Assembly: GCA_002434335.1 (NCBI GenBank)
Contig: DJJW01000016.1
Coordinates: 17,304-29,775, forward strand
Origin: Lachnoclostridium sp. UBA6558
GTDB lineage: Bacteria > Bacillota > Clostridia > Lachnospirales > Lachnospiraceae
Reading direction: 5' to 3'
DNA: 12,472 bases
Below are positions 1-6,686 of this stretch, piece by piece. Positions within the stretch are counted from its first letter, which is position 1; the number at the start of each line of letters is the position of its first letter. The notes under the pieces are model-generated. The model saw nothing but the letters and a program-made list of their open reading frames with translations, was not told the DNA's origin and searched no databases. The position numbers and the translations under genes were made by a program.

Positions 1-558
1 GACAGTCCATTTACAGATCCCCTTGCTATCAAGGCTATCCAGATGGTATTCGAATATCTGCCGGCTTCCTATGAAGGTGATATGTCAGCCAGAGAGCAGA
101 TGCACTATGGACAATGTCTTGCAGGACAGGCATTTTCAAATGCTCTACTTGGTATAGTACATTCCATGGCTCATAAGACTGGTGCTGCTTTCTCAACTGG
201 ACATATTCCTCACGGCTGTGCAAATGCAATCTACCTGCCTTATGTAATCAAATTCAATGCAAAAACAGCTGAAAAACGCTATGCTGAAATTGCAAGAAGC
301 GTAGGAATCACAGGTACAGATACCGAATGTGTGAAAGCACTTTGTGATAAGATTGATGCGTACAACGCTAATTTAAGCATTCCTAAGACCTTAAAAGAAT
401 TCGGTGTTAACGAAGCTGAATTTAAAGAAAAAGTTGCTACCATTGCAGAACTTGCTGTAGGTGATGCATGTACAGGTTCCAATCCAAGAACTATTACTCC
501 TGCTGAGATGGAGAAGCTCTTAACAGCAACTTATTACGGAACTGAAGTTGATTTCTAA
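1..558 (+). CDS. Iron-containing alcohol dehydrogenase, C-terminal part (5' truncated by window edge)
   Basis: This is the last 185 residues of a group III (iron-activated) NAD(P)-dependent alcohol dehydrogenase, a cytosolic enzyme interconverting aldehydes and alcohols in fermentation. The frame is open from base 1, so the start lies outside the window; the family is usually about 380-400 residues, so roughly half is present. Visible family marks are TDPLAIKAI near the window edge and HSMAHKTGAAFSTGHIPHG at visible residues 54-72, which carries two of the histidines expected to bind the catalytic metal. The Asp and first His ligands would lie upstream. After these come the typical NAIYLPYVI segment and a helical tail ending GTEVDF. 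The spacing between the two histidine motifs is about three residues longer than I recall for FucO or AdhE, which argues for a stand-alone dehydrogenase and not the end of a bifunctional AdhE. It converges on the nitrogenase-like genes and is separated from them by a terminator, so it is probably functionally unrelated. Confidence 0.93.
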   Translation, partial: DSPFTDPLAIKAIQMVFEYLPASYEGDMSAREQMHYGQCLAGQAFSNALLGIVHSMAHKTGAAFSTGHIPHGCANAIYLPYVIKFNAKTAEKRYAEIARSVGITGTDTECVKALCDKIDAYNANLSIPKTLKEFGVNEAEFKEKVATIAELAVGDACTGSNPRTITPAEMEKLLTATYYGTEVDF

Positions 559-710
559 AAAGAACTTTACTACATAATTTAAATAGAATCCTATAATCTC
601 TTTAAGAATAATAACGCCTTCTTAGAAAGAATAGCTTTCTTATCCCAATAAGAGATGGAAGCAATTTAAATTTATAGCTTAAGGTATCGTATATATAAAT
701 AAATATATCT

Positions 711-806
711 AAAGGCTGCACCTTCCACTTGGGAGTTTTACCCGGAAAGAACTGGGAACCTTTCCGGGAACAAAGCTCCTAACTGGAAGGTGCAGCCTTT
801 TGTTAT
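711..806. terminator. Long rho-independent terminator between convergent genes
   Basis: Bases 711-727 and 784-800 form a perfect 17-bp outer stem (AAAGGCTGCACCTTCCA and its complement). Inside it, 731-739 pairs with 772-780 through two G-T wobbles, and 741-749 pairs perfectly with 760-768 (CCCGGAAAG/CTTTCCGGG) around a loop of about 10 bases. The outer stem is followed on the + strand by TTTTGTTAT. It is the only strong terminator after the alcohol dehydrogenase, about 150 bases past its stop. The A-start and T-end of the stem mean it could also stop - strand transcripts from the nitrogenase-like operon. It is much longer than a usual terminator hairpin, so it could also be a palindromic repeat used as a terminator. 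Confidence 0.8.
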
Positions 807-859
807 ATCATCATTTTATAACAATTTTTGTATCAAAATCTTAAATCCATAAGAGCACA

Positions 860-1072
860 GGCAAATTTCATAAAATAGAAAGAACGAATACGCCTGTGGA
901 AAGGTATTAGAAGTCCTTTTCTCTGGGGATTTTGTGCTATATTATAAAGCAGATTGTTTGAGCGGAGCGAGTTATCTGGTTTATAATATGTCAAGCACAA
1001 AATTTCCAGAGAATTAGGACTTCTTATACCTTGGAATTGAAGTATGAGTCTTTCTATTTTATGTAATTTGCC
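860..1072. repeat. 213-bp long imperfect inverted repeat (foldback, MITE-like)
   Basis: The two arms are near copies of each other in opposite orientation. Paired blocks, in order inward: 860-883 with 1049-1072 (23 of 24 bases), 901-916 with 1017-1032 (15 of 16), 919-938 with 994-1013 (18 of 20), and 939-954 with 974-989 (15 of 16). A 4-base bulge on the right arm separates the last two. The tip is GAGCGGAGCGAG near 960-971. Weaker similarity continues outward a few bases on both sides. The structure would form a hairpin of about 100 bp in DNA or RNA. There is no transposase, no clear target duplication and no T-run after either arm. It lies just downstream of the K-like gene, so it could cap or stabilise the 3' end of that mRNA. 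Confidence 0.8.
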
Positions 1073-1134
1073 GTCCCCTTGCAAAAAAACTAACCTTATA
1101 ACACTTAACTCTTACATAACGTTCTATATTAACC

Positions 1135-2352
1135 TTACTGTATTTCCTCAAACCATCTGGCACATAAATTTAAAGCTCCCCGAAATCCTACATAAGGTGG
1201 TGTATGCGGGTTAAAGTTCCATTCATTTATACTTCTTTCAGTAAATAGCTCAGAAGTATTTCCCTGTACTTTCTTCTGCACCTCCTTACGCGCCATCAGA
1301 ATTCCTGTTCTCATGACCTCCAGTAATTCCTGTAAATCATTTTCTGTTTTAAAGGGCAGGTTATCCTGTTCATATTCTTTGGAATCACACCAGAAAATCC
1401 CTTCTTTTATAGACAGCTCACCGCAGGCAAAATCTCTTAAGCCCTGAACCACATCTGCATTGCCACCGGCATGAAAAACTGCCCTGTCACCGAAGTATTC
1501 CAGCATATGTTCAATATTCTCAAATACTCTTCTTCCTTCTCTGAGCTCTTCCCCGATGAATTTATGATCAGCCGTCAGACCGGTCAGCTCTTCTAATTGC
1601 TTTATCCATCTCAGGGTTCCTTTATAGCCATAGGGCCTGCCAAACAGGTATGGGGTTCCAAATCTTTTCTTTAATATCTCTGCCCCTTTCTTGCCTTCGC
1701 TTCTGATTACAAGATTAACCTGTGCGGCTCCCATGGACTGGATACTCTTTACGTCTGCTTTTGTTGACAATACACAGGATACTTTCATTCCGAAAGCTCC
1801 TTTAACGATTCTCTCTATTTCTCTTGCATCCTGTTCAAATAAATGCAGGTCAATACAGGAACCAATGATATTACAGGTAAGCTCTTCTGTTTTATCAACC
1901 TTTACCGGCAAATGTTTCAGAAGCTCATACAGTGCGGTCTCAATCCCTTTATGATAATTATAGGAGAAGCTTCCGCATGGAAAGAATAATATAGGCAGCT
2001 CCTCATACTGATAGCTTAATTCTTCACGGATGGCCTCCATATCAATTCCAATAACTTCAGGTACGGAGGACGGTATCAAAAATACTGCTTCCGCTCTATA
2101 CTCAGCTAATATCTCATCCAAAGCCCTGCCAATGCGGTCTGTGATACCAAGGGCTATATCCTTCTCATCAAGGTGTGTAACGTATAGCTTGACATCTTCC
2201 TCATGATAGCCAGCCTGTTCAAACCATCTCCTGGCATATATCATATGCCCCATGGAACCGAATTCCAGCACAACTGCACCTTTAATGGTTCCAAGGGTCC
2301 AGAGGGCACCCATCCTTCCAGAGGGCAGCGGCTGCTGTTTATATAGACCCAT
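1135..2352 (-). CDS. Nitrogenase component 1-like protein, K (beta)-type subunit
   Basis: A 405-residue cytosolic protein of the nitrogenase component 1 / protochlorophyllide reductase superfamily, expected to pair with the adjacent D-like subunit and take electrons from the H-like ATPase. Family marks are KQQPLP and MGALWTL at residues 5-20, EFGSMGHMIYARRWF at 30-44, LIPSSVPEVIGIDMEAI at 92-108 (matching the NifK segment around TCMAEVIGDD), and the C-terminal PPYVGFRGALNL at 385-396. Where NifK has the three P-cluster cysteines, this protein appears to have Gln6, His36 and Ser95/Ser96, so it likely supplies no cysteine ligand from its first domain. It is shorter than NifK (about 520). The start is well set: AAAAGGAGGG lies at 2360-2369, seven bases before ATG. 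It overlaps the end of the D-like gene by 14 bases, suggesting translational coupling. It is the last gene of the unit. The superfamily is sure; the reaction is unknown. Confidence 0.88.
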   Translation of the reverse strand: MGLYKQQPLPSGRMGALWTLGTIKGAVVLEFGSMGHMIYARRWFEQAGYHEEDVKLYVTHLDEKDIALGITDRIGRALDEILAEYRAEAVFLIPSSVPEVIGIDMEAIREELSYQYEELPILFFPCGSFSYNYHKGIETALYELLKHLPVKVDKTEELTCNIIGSCIDLHLFEQDAREIERIVKGAFGMKVSCVLSTKADVKSIQSMGAAQVNLVIRSEGKKGAEILKKRFGTPYLFGRPYGYKGTLRWIKQLEELTGLTADHKFIGEELREGRRVFENIEHMLEYFGDRAVFHAGGNADVVQGLRDFACGELSIKEGIFWCDSKEYEQDNLPFKTENDLQELLEVMRTGILMARKEVQKKVQGNTSELFTERSINEWNFNPHTPPYVGFRGALNLCARWFEEIQ

Positions 2353-3703
2353 GACTATTCCCTCCTTTTAGTTGTACATTTTCTGGTTTCTCTGCTGCCT
2401 GCTGCTCTGACTGCATCTGCAATTGCACTGGAACTTCTTCCATATCTTTAGCCATTTCCAGCAGCCTGTCAAGCAACGCTATACTTCGCTCATAACCGGT
2501 CAGTGAAAAAATTCTTTGAACGGTTGGATTTGGCAGTAATCTTTCCTCTGGTATATGTAAACAGTGTCCAATGGAAAGCAGATTATAATCCACTGCCCAA
2601 TGACCGATATTGTTGTTTTCCGTTATGGTTACAAGATAAGGATCATATCCATGCTTTAAGATATCTTCTTTCCAGGGAATATCTCTTTCATACAGATTCT
2701 CAACCGAGAGAAGTTTCGGCTCCATCCCTAACGCAGACAGATAGGCTGCAACAGGTAAAGCCAGAAGCTCCTGGCTGGTCATGATAAAAGAAATACCCTT
2801 TAATGTCTCTTTCGCCTGTTTCTCCTTCTCTTTTAATAACAGGAAAGAAGAATGGAAAAATTCTTGCCCGGCATTCTCTATGTCCAGTTGTTTAAATAAA
2901 TTCTGATAATCTGCTCTGATGGCTTCAGCTCCAAAGCTTTTGCAGGAGATAATTTCAGGCTTATTAAGCTTCTCCGACAACAGACTTTGATTGGCATCCA
3001 GAAGCACATTCAGTGTACCCTTACAGATTTGCTCCGAGGCTTTAACAATCGTCTTCAGATTCACTTCTGTCAGATTACATCCGGCTTCCTGAAGACAGTT
3101 CTTAAGAGCCACACCTTCTTTCCCCAATAAAGCACCAAGAAGGTTTACGTTTCTTTCACTGTTATTTGACTCCTCCTCTTTGGGAACAGTCTTCTTATAA
3201 AGCAGTCCCAAACCACTATATGTATCTAAAAATCCCGGATAATAACCGTTATATTTAAAATGGGCTCCATCAACAAAGAAAAGCTTTGCCGTTATCTTAC
3301 CCTCCAGCTCCTTTATGACAGCTTCCATATCTTCTCCAATTAATGCAGGTACACAGGTCAGAATTAACATTATTATCTCTGCACCTTCCCTGTCCATTTC
3401 CTTAAGAGCTTCCAGCAATCCCTTTCTGCAGCCAAATACTACCTCTCCCGCATCCAGTTCATATACATAATGGAGCTCGCCATTTCTTCCGCTCTGATCG
3501 GTCATGACATAACGGCTGTAATACCCGCATTCTGCACTTCCAACTACAAGGGTGGAAACCCCGCTTATATTTCTTGCAAGGGATAAAGCTGTATGCATCG
3601 GGCAGTGCCTGCCGGGATCCTCAGGAATACCGGAAAAGGGTATAACAGTTCTTGCATTTATTTTGGAAAGAGGTAACCAGCCATGCTTGTTTCTTTCTTT
3701 CAT
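2339..3703 (-). CDS. Nitrogenase component 1-like protein, D (alpha)-type subunit
   Basis: A 454-residue cytosolic protein related to NifD, BchN/ChlN and CfbD. Three cysteines sit where NifD holds its half of the P-cluster: Cys34 in GRHCPMHTA, Cys59 in GSAECGYYSRY and Cys117 in LTCVPALIGED. This suggests a [4Fe-4S]-type cluster at the interface with the K-like partner. Cys254 in IISCKSFGAEAI resembles the surroundings of the NifD FeMo-cofactor cysteine, but I find no histidine near the C-terminal LTGYERSIALLDRL (401-414) that would match the second cofactor ligand. After residue 424 there is a Gln/Glu-rich tail (to 454) that looks disordered. An AGGAG at about 3711-3716 precedes the ATG. It follows the H-like gene by 103 A/T-rich bases, which hold a weak AT-only hairpin (3743-3779) and no clear promoter. 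The superfamily is sure; the substrate is unknown. Confidence 0.88.
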   Translation of the reverse strand: MKERNKHGWLPLSKINARTVIPFSGIPEDPGRHCPMHTALSLARNISGVSTLVVGSAECGYYSRYVMTDQSGRNGELHYVYELDAGEVVFGCRKGLLEALKEMDREGAEIIMLILTCVPALIGEDMEAVIKELEGKITAKLFFVDGAHFKYNGYYPGFLDTYSGLGLLYKKTVPKEEESNNSERNVNLLGALLGKEGVALKNCLQEAGCNLTEVNLKTIVKASEQICKGTLNVLLDANQSLLSEKLNKPEIISCKSFGAEAIRADYQNLFKQLDIENAGQEFFHSSFLLLKEKEKQAKETLKGISFIMTSQELLALPVAAYLSALGMEPKLLSVENLYERDIPWKEDILKHGYDPYLVTITENNNIGHWAVDYNLLSIGHCLHIPEERLLPNPTVQRIFSLTGYERSIALLDRLLEMAKDMEEVPVQLQMQSEQQAAEKPENVQLKGGNSHGSI

Positions 3704-3806
3704 TTCATATCTCCTACTGCTTCTTGTGCTATGTTTCGTTATATAGTTAATATAAATCTAATAAAGTCTTTTAAACTATGTAAGAAAACGAATTATAAAT
3801 TATAGG

Positions 3807-4547
3807 TTAAGGGAATATAATTCTTGATAATTTATTATATTCCTCTGCCAGGGCACTATCCGGAAAAGCTGCTACTACTGTTTTTCCAAGATCCTCTGCT
3901 TTTTGTATCATTGGATTTCGGTCAATCTTAAATAAGATATCTGTCTCGATCTCTCTGGCGGCATCGCTTACCAGCTCATCTTCTCTCTCAATATTTTTAG
4001 CATTAAAGATTAAGCCTTTAAGGGAGGCATATCCTCTCTTGCCAAAGCTTTTCACTGCGTAGGCAATGTTTGAGGCAGCATAGAGAGCCATCATTTCACC
4101 TGAGGTCACGATACAGACTTCTTCCGCATAACCGCCTCTTATTGGCATAGCAAATCCTCCACATACAACATCACCTAATACATCATACAATACAATATCC
4201 GGCTGGTACCGTTCATAAGCTTCCAGTTCGCTGAGTTTCTCAAAGGCTGTTATGATACCTCTTCCTGCACAACCTACACCAGGTAACGGCCCTCCCGCTT
4301 CTACACACAATACTCCCAGATCTCCCTCTACAACGATATCCTCAAGGGTAATGTCTGTATTATCTCTTAAAACATCCAGAACCGTCTGAATCTTGGTTCC
4401 TCCCGTAAGGTTTCTGGTAGAGTCTGCTTTGGGATCGCAGCCTATCTGCATTACCTTAAGACCTCTGGCTGCCATGGCAGCTGAGAGATTCGAAACGGTA
4501 GTAGATTTACCAATTCCGCCTTTGCCGTATATTGCTATCTTTTTCAT
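3807..4547 (-). CDS. NifH/BchL/CfbC-like ATP-dependent reductase (nitrogenase-like iron protein)
   Basis: A 246-residue P-loop ATPase of the nitrogenase iron protein family. As a homodimer with one bridging [4Fe-4S] cluster, it would pass electrons to the D/K-like complex in an ATP-driven way. Visible motifs: P-loop GKGGIGKST at residues 9-17, switch I CDPKADST at 37-44, cluster cysteine Cys93 in PGVGCAGRGI (with the Arg96 equivalent to the regulatory arginine of NifH), and cluster cysteine Cys129 in YDVLGDVVCGGFAMPIR. It lacks the extended C-terminus of true NifH (about 270-295 residues). The ATG is preceded by AAGAGGTC with normal spacing. It heads an H-D-K gene order as in nifHDK, but no nifB, nifE or nifN accompanies it. 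It sits 264 bases after the importer ATPase gene, with a MITE-like element between them, so it is probably reached by read-through from the importer operon. A weak TATAAG near 4590 could be a private promoter. Confidence 0.93.
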   Translation of the reverse strand: MKKIAIYGKGGIGKSTTVSNLSAAMAARGLKVMQIGCDPKADSTRNLTGGTKIQTVLDVLRDNTDITLEDIVVEGDLGVLCVEAGGPLPGVGCAGRGIITAFEKLSELEAYERYQPDIVLYDVLGDVVCGGFAMPIRGGYAEEVCIVTSGEMMALYAASNIAYAVKSFGKRGYASLKGLIFNAKNIEREDELVSDAAREIETDILFKIDRNPMIQKAEDLGKTVVAAFPDSALAEEYNKLSRIIFP

Positions 4548-4631
4548 AAGACCTCTTTTCTTCTTTCCAGATATGGTAATTTCTCCACTTATAGGAAATA
4601 ATCTGTTGGGAAATAACTTTTAAGCTTAATC

Positions 4632-4806
4632 AAAGCGTGATTGAAAATACTTCTGTAACTCCTTGCTCCACCTTGTAACAAGTCAATTTGCAAGAACAGC
4701 AAAGCACGATTTTTAAGGTGCTGCGTGCTGCACTCAAAAATCGCAACCCAGTATGCTTTAAAGTACAGGACCAGGACGGTTAGGTAATTATTCAATCACG
4801 CTCCTG
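4632..4806. repeat. MITE-like element with imperfect terminal inverted repeats
   Basis: A perfect 12-bp inverted repeat, AGCGTGATTGAA at 4634-4645 and its complement at 4791-4802, borders about 170 bases. Inward the likeness continues imperfectly for some 25 bases (TAACTCCTTGCTCC on the left against TAACCGTCCTGGTCC on the right arm read inward). The middle carries its own hairpin, with 4707-4714 (CGATTTTT) pairing with 4736-4743 and GTGC/GCAC nested inside. TTAATC occurs directly on both sides (4626-4631 and 4807-4812) and may be a target duplication. The right copy touches the stop codon of the importer ATPase gene. No transposase is encoded. The frame open on the - strand (4589-4795) is taken to be fortuitous. 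Confidence 0.6.
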
Positions 4807-4811
4807 TTAAT

Positions 4812-5630
4812 CTATGCACCTTTTTTTACTGCTTTCTTAAGCCTGTTTAACAGCTTATAGGAAATGCAAATAGGCCGTCCGGAATCCGGATCGTTTATGA
4901 TATTTGCATCTATTTCAAATACCTCTTTCAGTATTTCCTTATTCATAACTTCAAAGGGTGTACCCGCTTTAATTACTCTTCCTTCTCTGAAAGCAATCAT
5001 ATGGTCTGCAAATTTGGAAGCAAGGTTTAAGTCATGTAACACCATCAGAATGGTGCAGCCATGCTTCTTATTCAATTCCTCTAATAATTCCAGTACCTCT
5101 AACTGGTATGCCATATCCAGGTAGGTAGTTGGCTCATCCAAAAGAATGATTTCCGTCTCCTGCGCAAGTGCCATAGCAATCCAGACTCTCTGCCTCTGTC
5201 CGCCGGATAAATCAGAAGTTGCTCTGTCTTCCAGCCCATTTAAGCCGGTCGCATCAATTGCCCAGGCTACTATTTCCTTATCCTCTTTGGTTAGTCTTCC
5301 AAGACCTTTCTGATAGGGGAATCTACCGTATGCCACCAGTTCCTCCACGGTCAGCCCATCGGGTGCCTGAGGTGTCTGTGGAAGAATTGCCATTTTTTTA
5401 GCCAGCTCCTTGGTGGGAAGTTTATGTATTTCTTCCCCATCCAGATAAATACAACCCTTTTTTATCCCCAGAATTCTTCCAAGGGTCTTTAAAAAAGTGG
5501 ATTTTCCGCATCCATTGGGACCGATAATGGTAGTGACCTGCCCCATGGGAATGGAAATACGAAAATCTTCTATAATAACTTTCTCTCCATATGCTGCTAC
5601 AATATTCTCCGTCTGAATGCCGCTTTTCAT
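4812..5630 (-). CDS. ABC importer ATPase, iron-siderophore/heme/B12 type (FecE/FhuC-like)
   Basis: A 272-residue ATPase that would power the two FecCD-type permeases from the cytosolic face of the membrane. Motifs in order: Walker A GPNGCGKST (37-45), Q-loop Gln85 in ILPQTPQ, ABC signature LSGGQRQRVWIA (141-152), Walker B IILLDEPT (161-168) with catalytic Glu166, and H-loop His199 in MVLHDLN. The segment DGLTVEELVAYGRFPYQ (91-107) is typical of the siderophore/B12 branch, as is the C-terminal INDPDSGRPICI. The length is normal. A GAGAGGT ribosome binding site precedes the ATG, 39 bases after the second permease. The nitrogenase-like genes follow downstream in the same direction. Confidence 0.95.
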   Translation of the reverse strand: MKSGIQTENIVAAYGEKVIIEDFRISIPMGQVTTIIGPNGCGKSTFLKTLGRILGIKKGCIYLDGEEIHKLPTKELAKKMAILPQTPQAPDGLTVEELVAYGRFPYQKGLGRLTKEDKEIVAWAIDATGLNGLEDRATSDLSGGQRQRVWIAMALAQETEIILLDEPTTYLDMAYQLEVLELLEELNKKHGCTILMVLHDLNLASKFADHMIAFREGRVIKAGTPFEVMNKEILKEVFEIDANIINDPDSGRPICISYKLLNRLKKAVKKGA

Positions 5631-5669
5631 ATCAACCTCTCAATCTGCCGTATAAACGGCATAAAATCC

Positions 5670-6686
5670 TTACACTTTTACGGTTTTCTTTCTCTCTTTT
5701 ACCAGCAGAAATACGAAATAAGGTGCTCCCAGAAGGGATACCACGATACCCGTAGGTATTTCCGAAGGTTCAATGATTGTTCTCGCTATGGTATCGGATA
5801 CCAATACCAGCAAGCCTCCCACCAGGGCACACACAGGAATCAGAATTCTGTGAGCTGAACCAACAAGCTTTCTGGATAAATGGGGAGCCATCAGCCCCAC
5901 AAAACTTATACTTCCACTGGCGGCTACACATGCCGCGGCAAGCGCTACTGCAGTAAAAAGTAATCGGTATTTCTCTTTTGCCACTCTTACTCCCAGTCCA
6001 AAGGAAATCTCGTCTCCCATAGTGAGAATGTCAAGATGTCTTGCCCGAAGCATTAAGTATATTATCCCTAAAACAATCCAGGGCAGAAGGGCCGTTACAA
6101 ATTTCCAGTTGGAATTCCAGATACTTCCCGCCTGCCATTTGGCCAGGAATTCATGCTGGGAATCGTCCAGACGAATAATTATCATGGTCATTACAGAGTT
6201 GATACCTGCCTGTATCGCCACGCCATTAAGTACCAAACGCATGGAGGATACACCGCTCGTCTTTCTGGTCGACAGTGAATAGATCAGACCTCCCGTAACC
6301 AGCGCCCCCGCCAGCGACAGGAAGGGTAGCCCGAATACCGACCCAAAGGATACCGCTCCATTTAGTACTACGTAGATAACTACCATAACTCCCGCACCAG
6401 CATTAATACCAAGAATACCAGGGTCAGCCAGCGGATTTCTTGTGATTCCCTGTATGATACAACCGGACAAGGCAAACCCTGCCCCTATTAATACTGCTAC
6501 CATGATTCTTGGCAGTCGAAATTGAAGTACTACCAGATTTTCTTTTGCAGAACCTCCGCCTGTAAGAATTCTTATGATATCCGGTAAGCTTAAATCCGTA
6601 TAACCGGCATTGATACTGATAAAGAACATAAGGGGAATTGATAAGAGCAGGAGCAGCAATATGTATTTCCTGTTATTCTTCTTCAT
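5670..6686 (-). CDS. ABC importer permease, FecCD family (second permease)
   Basis: A 338-residue polytopic membrane protein of the FecCD/BtuC family, expected to form the translocation pore with the preceding permease. Marks: hydrophobic first helix at about 8-27, FRLPRIMVA at 56-64, RNPLADPGILGINAGAG at 83-99, the cytoplasmic coupling segment GDEISFGLGV at 224-233 that contacts the ATPase, GSISFVGLMAPHLSRKLVG at 258-276, and PSEIPTGIVVSLLGAPYF at 307-324. The length suggests the usual nine to ten helices. Its ATG overlaps the stop of the previous gene by one base (TAATG), a sign of translational coupling. Sequence alone does not tell ferric siderophore, heme and cobalamin permeases apart. 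Confidence 0.94.
   Translation of the reverse strand: MKKNNRKYILLLLLLSIPLMFFISINAGYTDLSLPDIIRILTGGGSAKENLVVLQFRLPRIMVAVLIGAGFALSGCIIQGITRNPLADPGILGINAGAGVMVVIYVVLNGAVSFGSVFGLPFLSLAGALVTGGLIYSLSTRKTSGVSSMRLVLNGVAIQAGINSVMTMIIIRLDDSQHEFLAKWQAGSIWNSNWKFVTALLPWIVLGIIYLMLRARHLDILTMGDEISFGLGVRVAKEKYRLLFTAVALAAACVAASGSISFVGLMAPHLSRKLVGSAHRILIPVCALVGGLLVLVSDTIARTIIEPSEIPTGIVVSLLGAPYFVFLLVKERKKTVKV

Larger units (their letters stand above)
559..1134. other. Gene-free convergent spacer with terminator and foldback element
   Basis: These 576 bases lie between the converging alcohol dehydrogenase and nitrogenase-like genes. The first 150 bases are A/T-rich, with only a short hairpin at about 623-638 (AGAAAG, 5-base loop, CTTTCT) and no T-run. 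The rest is taken up by the branched terminator at 711-800 and the long foldback at 860-1072. I see no convincing protein gene: the one open frame (833-1084, - strand) starts with TTG, has no ribosome binding site, and lies almost wholly inside the foldback. Confidence 0.7.

Noticed and set aside
833..1084. Open frame of 83 codons on the - strand
   Set aside because: It starts with TTG, has no ribosome binding site and lies almost wholly within the long foldback, so the frame is a by-product of the repeat.
1135..4547. Genuine N2-fixing nitrogenase (nifHDK)
   Set aside because: The D and K proteins are shorter than NifD/NifK, the K-like protein lacks P-cluster cysteines, the cofactor histidine is not seen, and no nifB, nifE or nifN lies in the window.
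1135..4547. Dark-operative protochlorophyllide reductase or Ni-sirohydrochlorin reductive cyclase (CfbCD)
   Set aside because: No chlorophyll or F430 pathway genes are nearby. CfbCD lacks a separate K-type subunit, and a Clostridia-like fermenter would not be expected to make either product.
4580..4620. Promoter directly before the H-like gene (TTATTT-17-TATAAG)
   Set aside because: The -35 matches only three of six consensus bases; too weak to call in A/T-rich DNA.
4589..4795. Open frame of 68 codons on the - strand between the ATPase and H-like genes
   Set aside because: It is made of the MITE-like element, ends in the H-like leader, has no recognisable protein features, and is best explained by the repeat.
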